Origin: Bacteroidota bacterium
Lineage (GTDB): Bacteria; Bacteroidota; Bacteroidia; Chitinophagales; Chitinophagaceae
Length of the DNA: 13,708 nucleotides
Direction: 5' to 3'
NCBI GenBank assembly: GCA_023433755.1
Contig: JAEYUA010000025.1
Coordinates: 1 to 13,708 of the forward strand
Under the pieces are notes generated by a model. That model was not told the origin of the DNA, did no database searches, and saw nothing but the letters and a program-made list of their open reading frames with translations. The position numbers and the translations under genes were made by a program. Of the stretch, positions 13,658 to 13,708 are shown one piece after another (position 1 is the stretch's first letter; every line of letters begins with the position of its first letter).

Positions 13658-13708
13658 TCAATAAGGGTAGTTGAAATATTTGTAATTTTTCAGCATGAAA
13701 ACCATCAT
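13658..13708 (-). CDS. Possible C-terminal end of an upstream gene cut by the window edge
   Basis: An open frame of 16 codons enters from the right edge on the minus strand and ends with TGA at 13660-13658, overlapping an ATG as TGATG in front of exbD. The stretch is Tyr/Asn/Lys-rich and too short to recognise; it may be chance. If real, exbD could start at 13658 by coupling. Confidence 0.15.
   Translation of the reverse strand: MMVFMLKNYKYFNYPY

Overview
The window looks like a chromosomal piece of a Bacteroidota genome, most likely a Chitinophagaceae-type organism. The evidence is the set of families (SWIM-SNF2 helicase, double-PspC membrane protein with its PadR repressor, COG3014/LpoB lipoprotein pair, DUF3089 lipoprotein, Bacteroidota-style ExbD), the scarcity of clear Shine-Dalgarno sequences, and promoter candidates of the Bacteroidota -7 type (TAnnTTTG). 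No rRNA, tRNA, CRISPR array, transposase, phage gene or integrase is visible. Genes are densely packed, and all but one are on the minus strand.

Layout, left to right. Positions 1-283 are non-coding and hold two blocks of an AGCTNNN heptamer tandem repeat, the second ending one base before the stop codon of the next gene. 284-4036 (-) is a large SWIM zinc-finger SNF2 helicase with a TTG start. 4182-6502 (-) is a probable three-gene operon read gcvT, then an SRPBCC protein, then comB-like phosphatase; the last two overlap as TGATG. 6503-6679 is a hairpin-rich spacer with a 22-bp perfect inverted repeat, a minus-strand terminator and another strong hairpin. 6680-9236 (-) is a padR-pspC operon; a 27-bp near-perfect operator palindrome lies on the -33 element of its promoter. 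9499-11878 (-) is an envelope operon read small exported Arg/Tyr-rich protein, then LpoB-like lipoprotein, then COG3014 lipoprotein. 12043-13068 (+) is a divergent DUF3089 alpha/beta-hydrolase lipoprotein. 13104-13613 (-) is an ExbD-type proton-channel subunit near the right edge.

How the genes work together. The padR-pspC unit reads as a self-regulated envelope-stress module: PadR would bind its own promoter, and release would raise the PspC-domain membrane protein. The COG3014/LpoB/small-protein operon is an outer-membrane-anchored module probably connected with peptidoglycan synthesis or envelope integrity; its third member is unrecognised. GcvT is the aminomethyltransferase of the glycine cleavage system, here separated from the other gcv genes and coupled to two proteins of unclear relationship. 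I see no clear-cut new defence or mobile system. The best leads are the heptamer arrays and giant palindrome between genes, the operator/promoter/leader architecture of padR-pspC, and the unknown third member of the LpoB operon.
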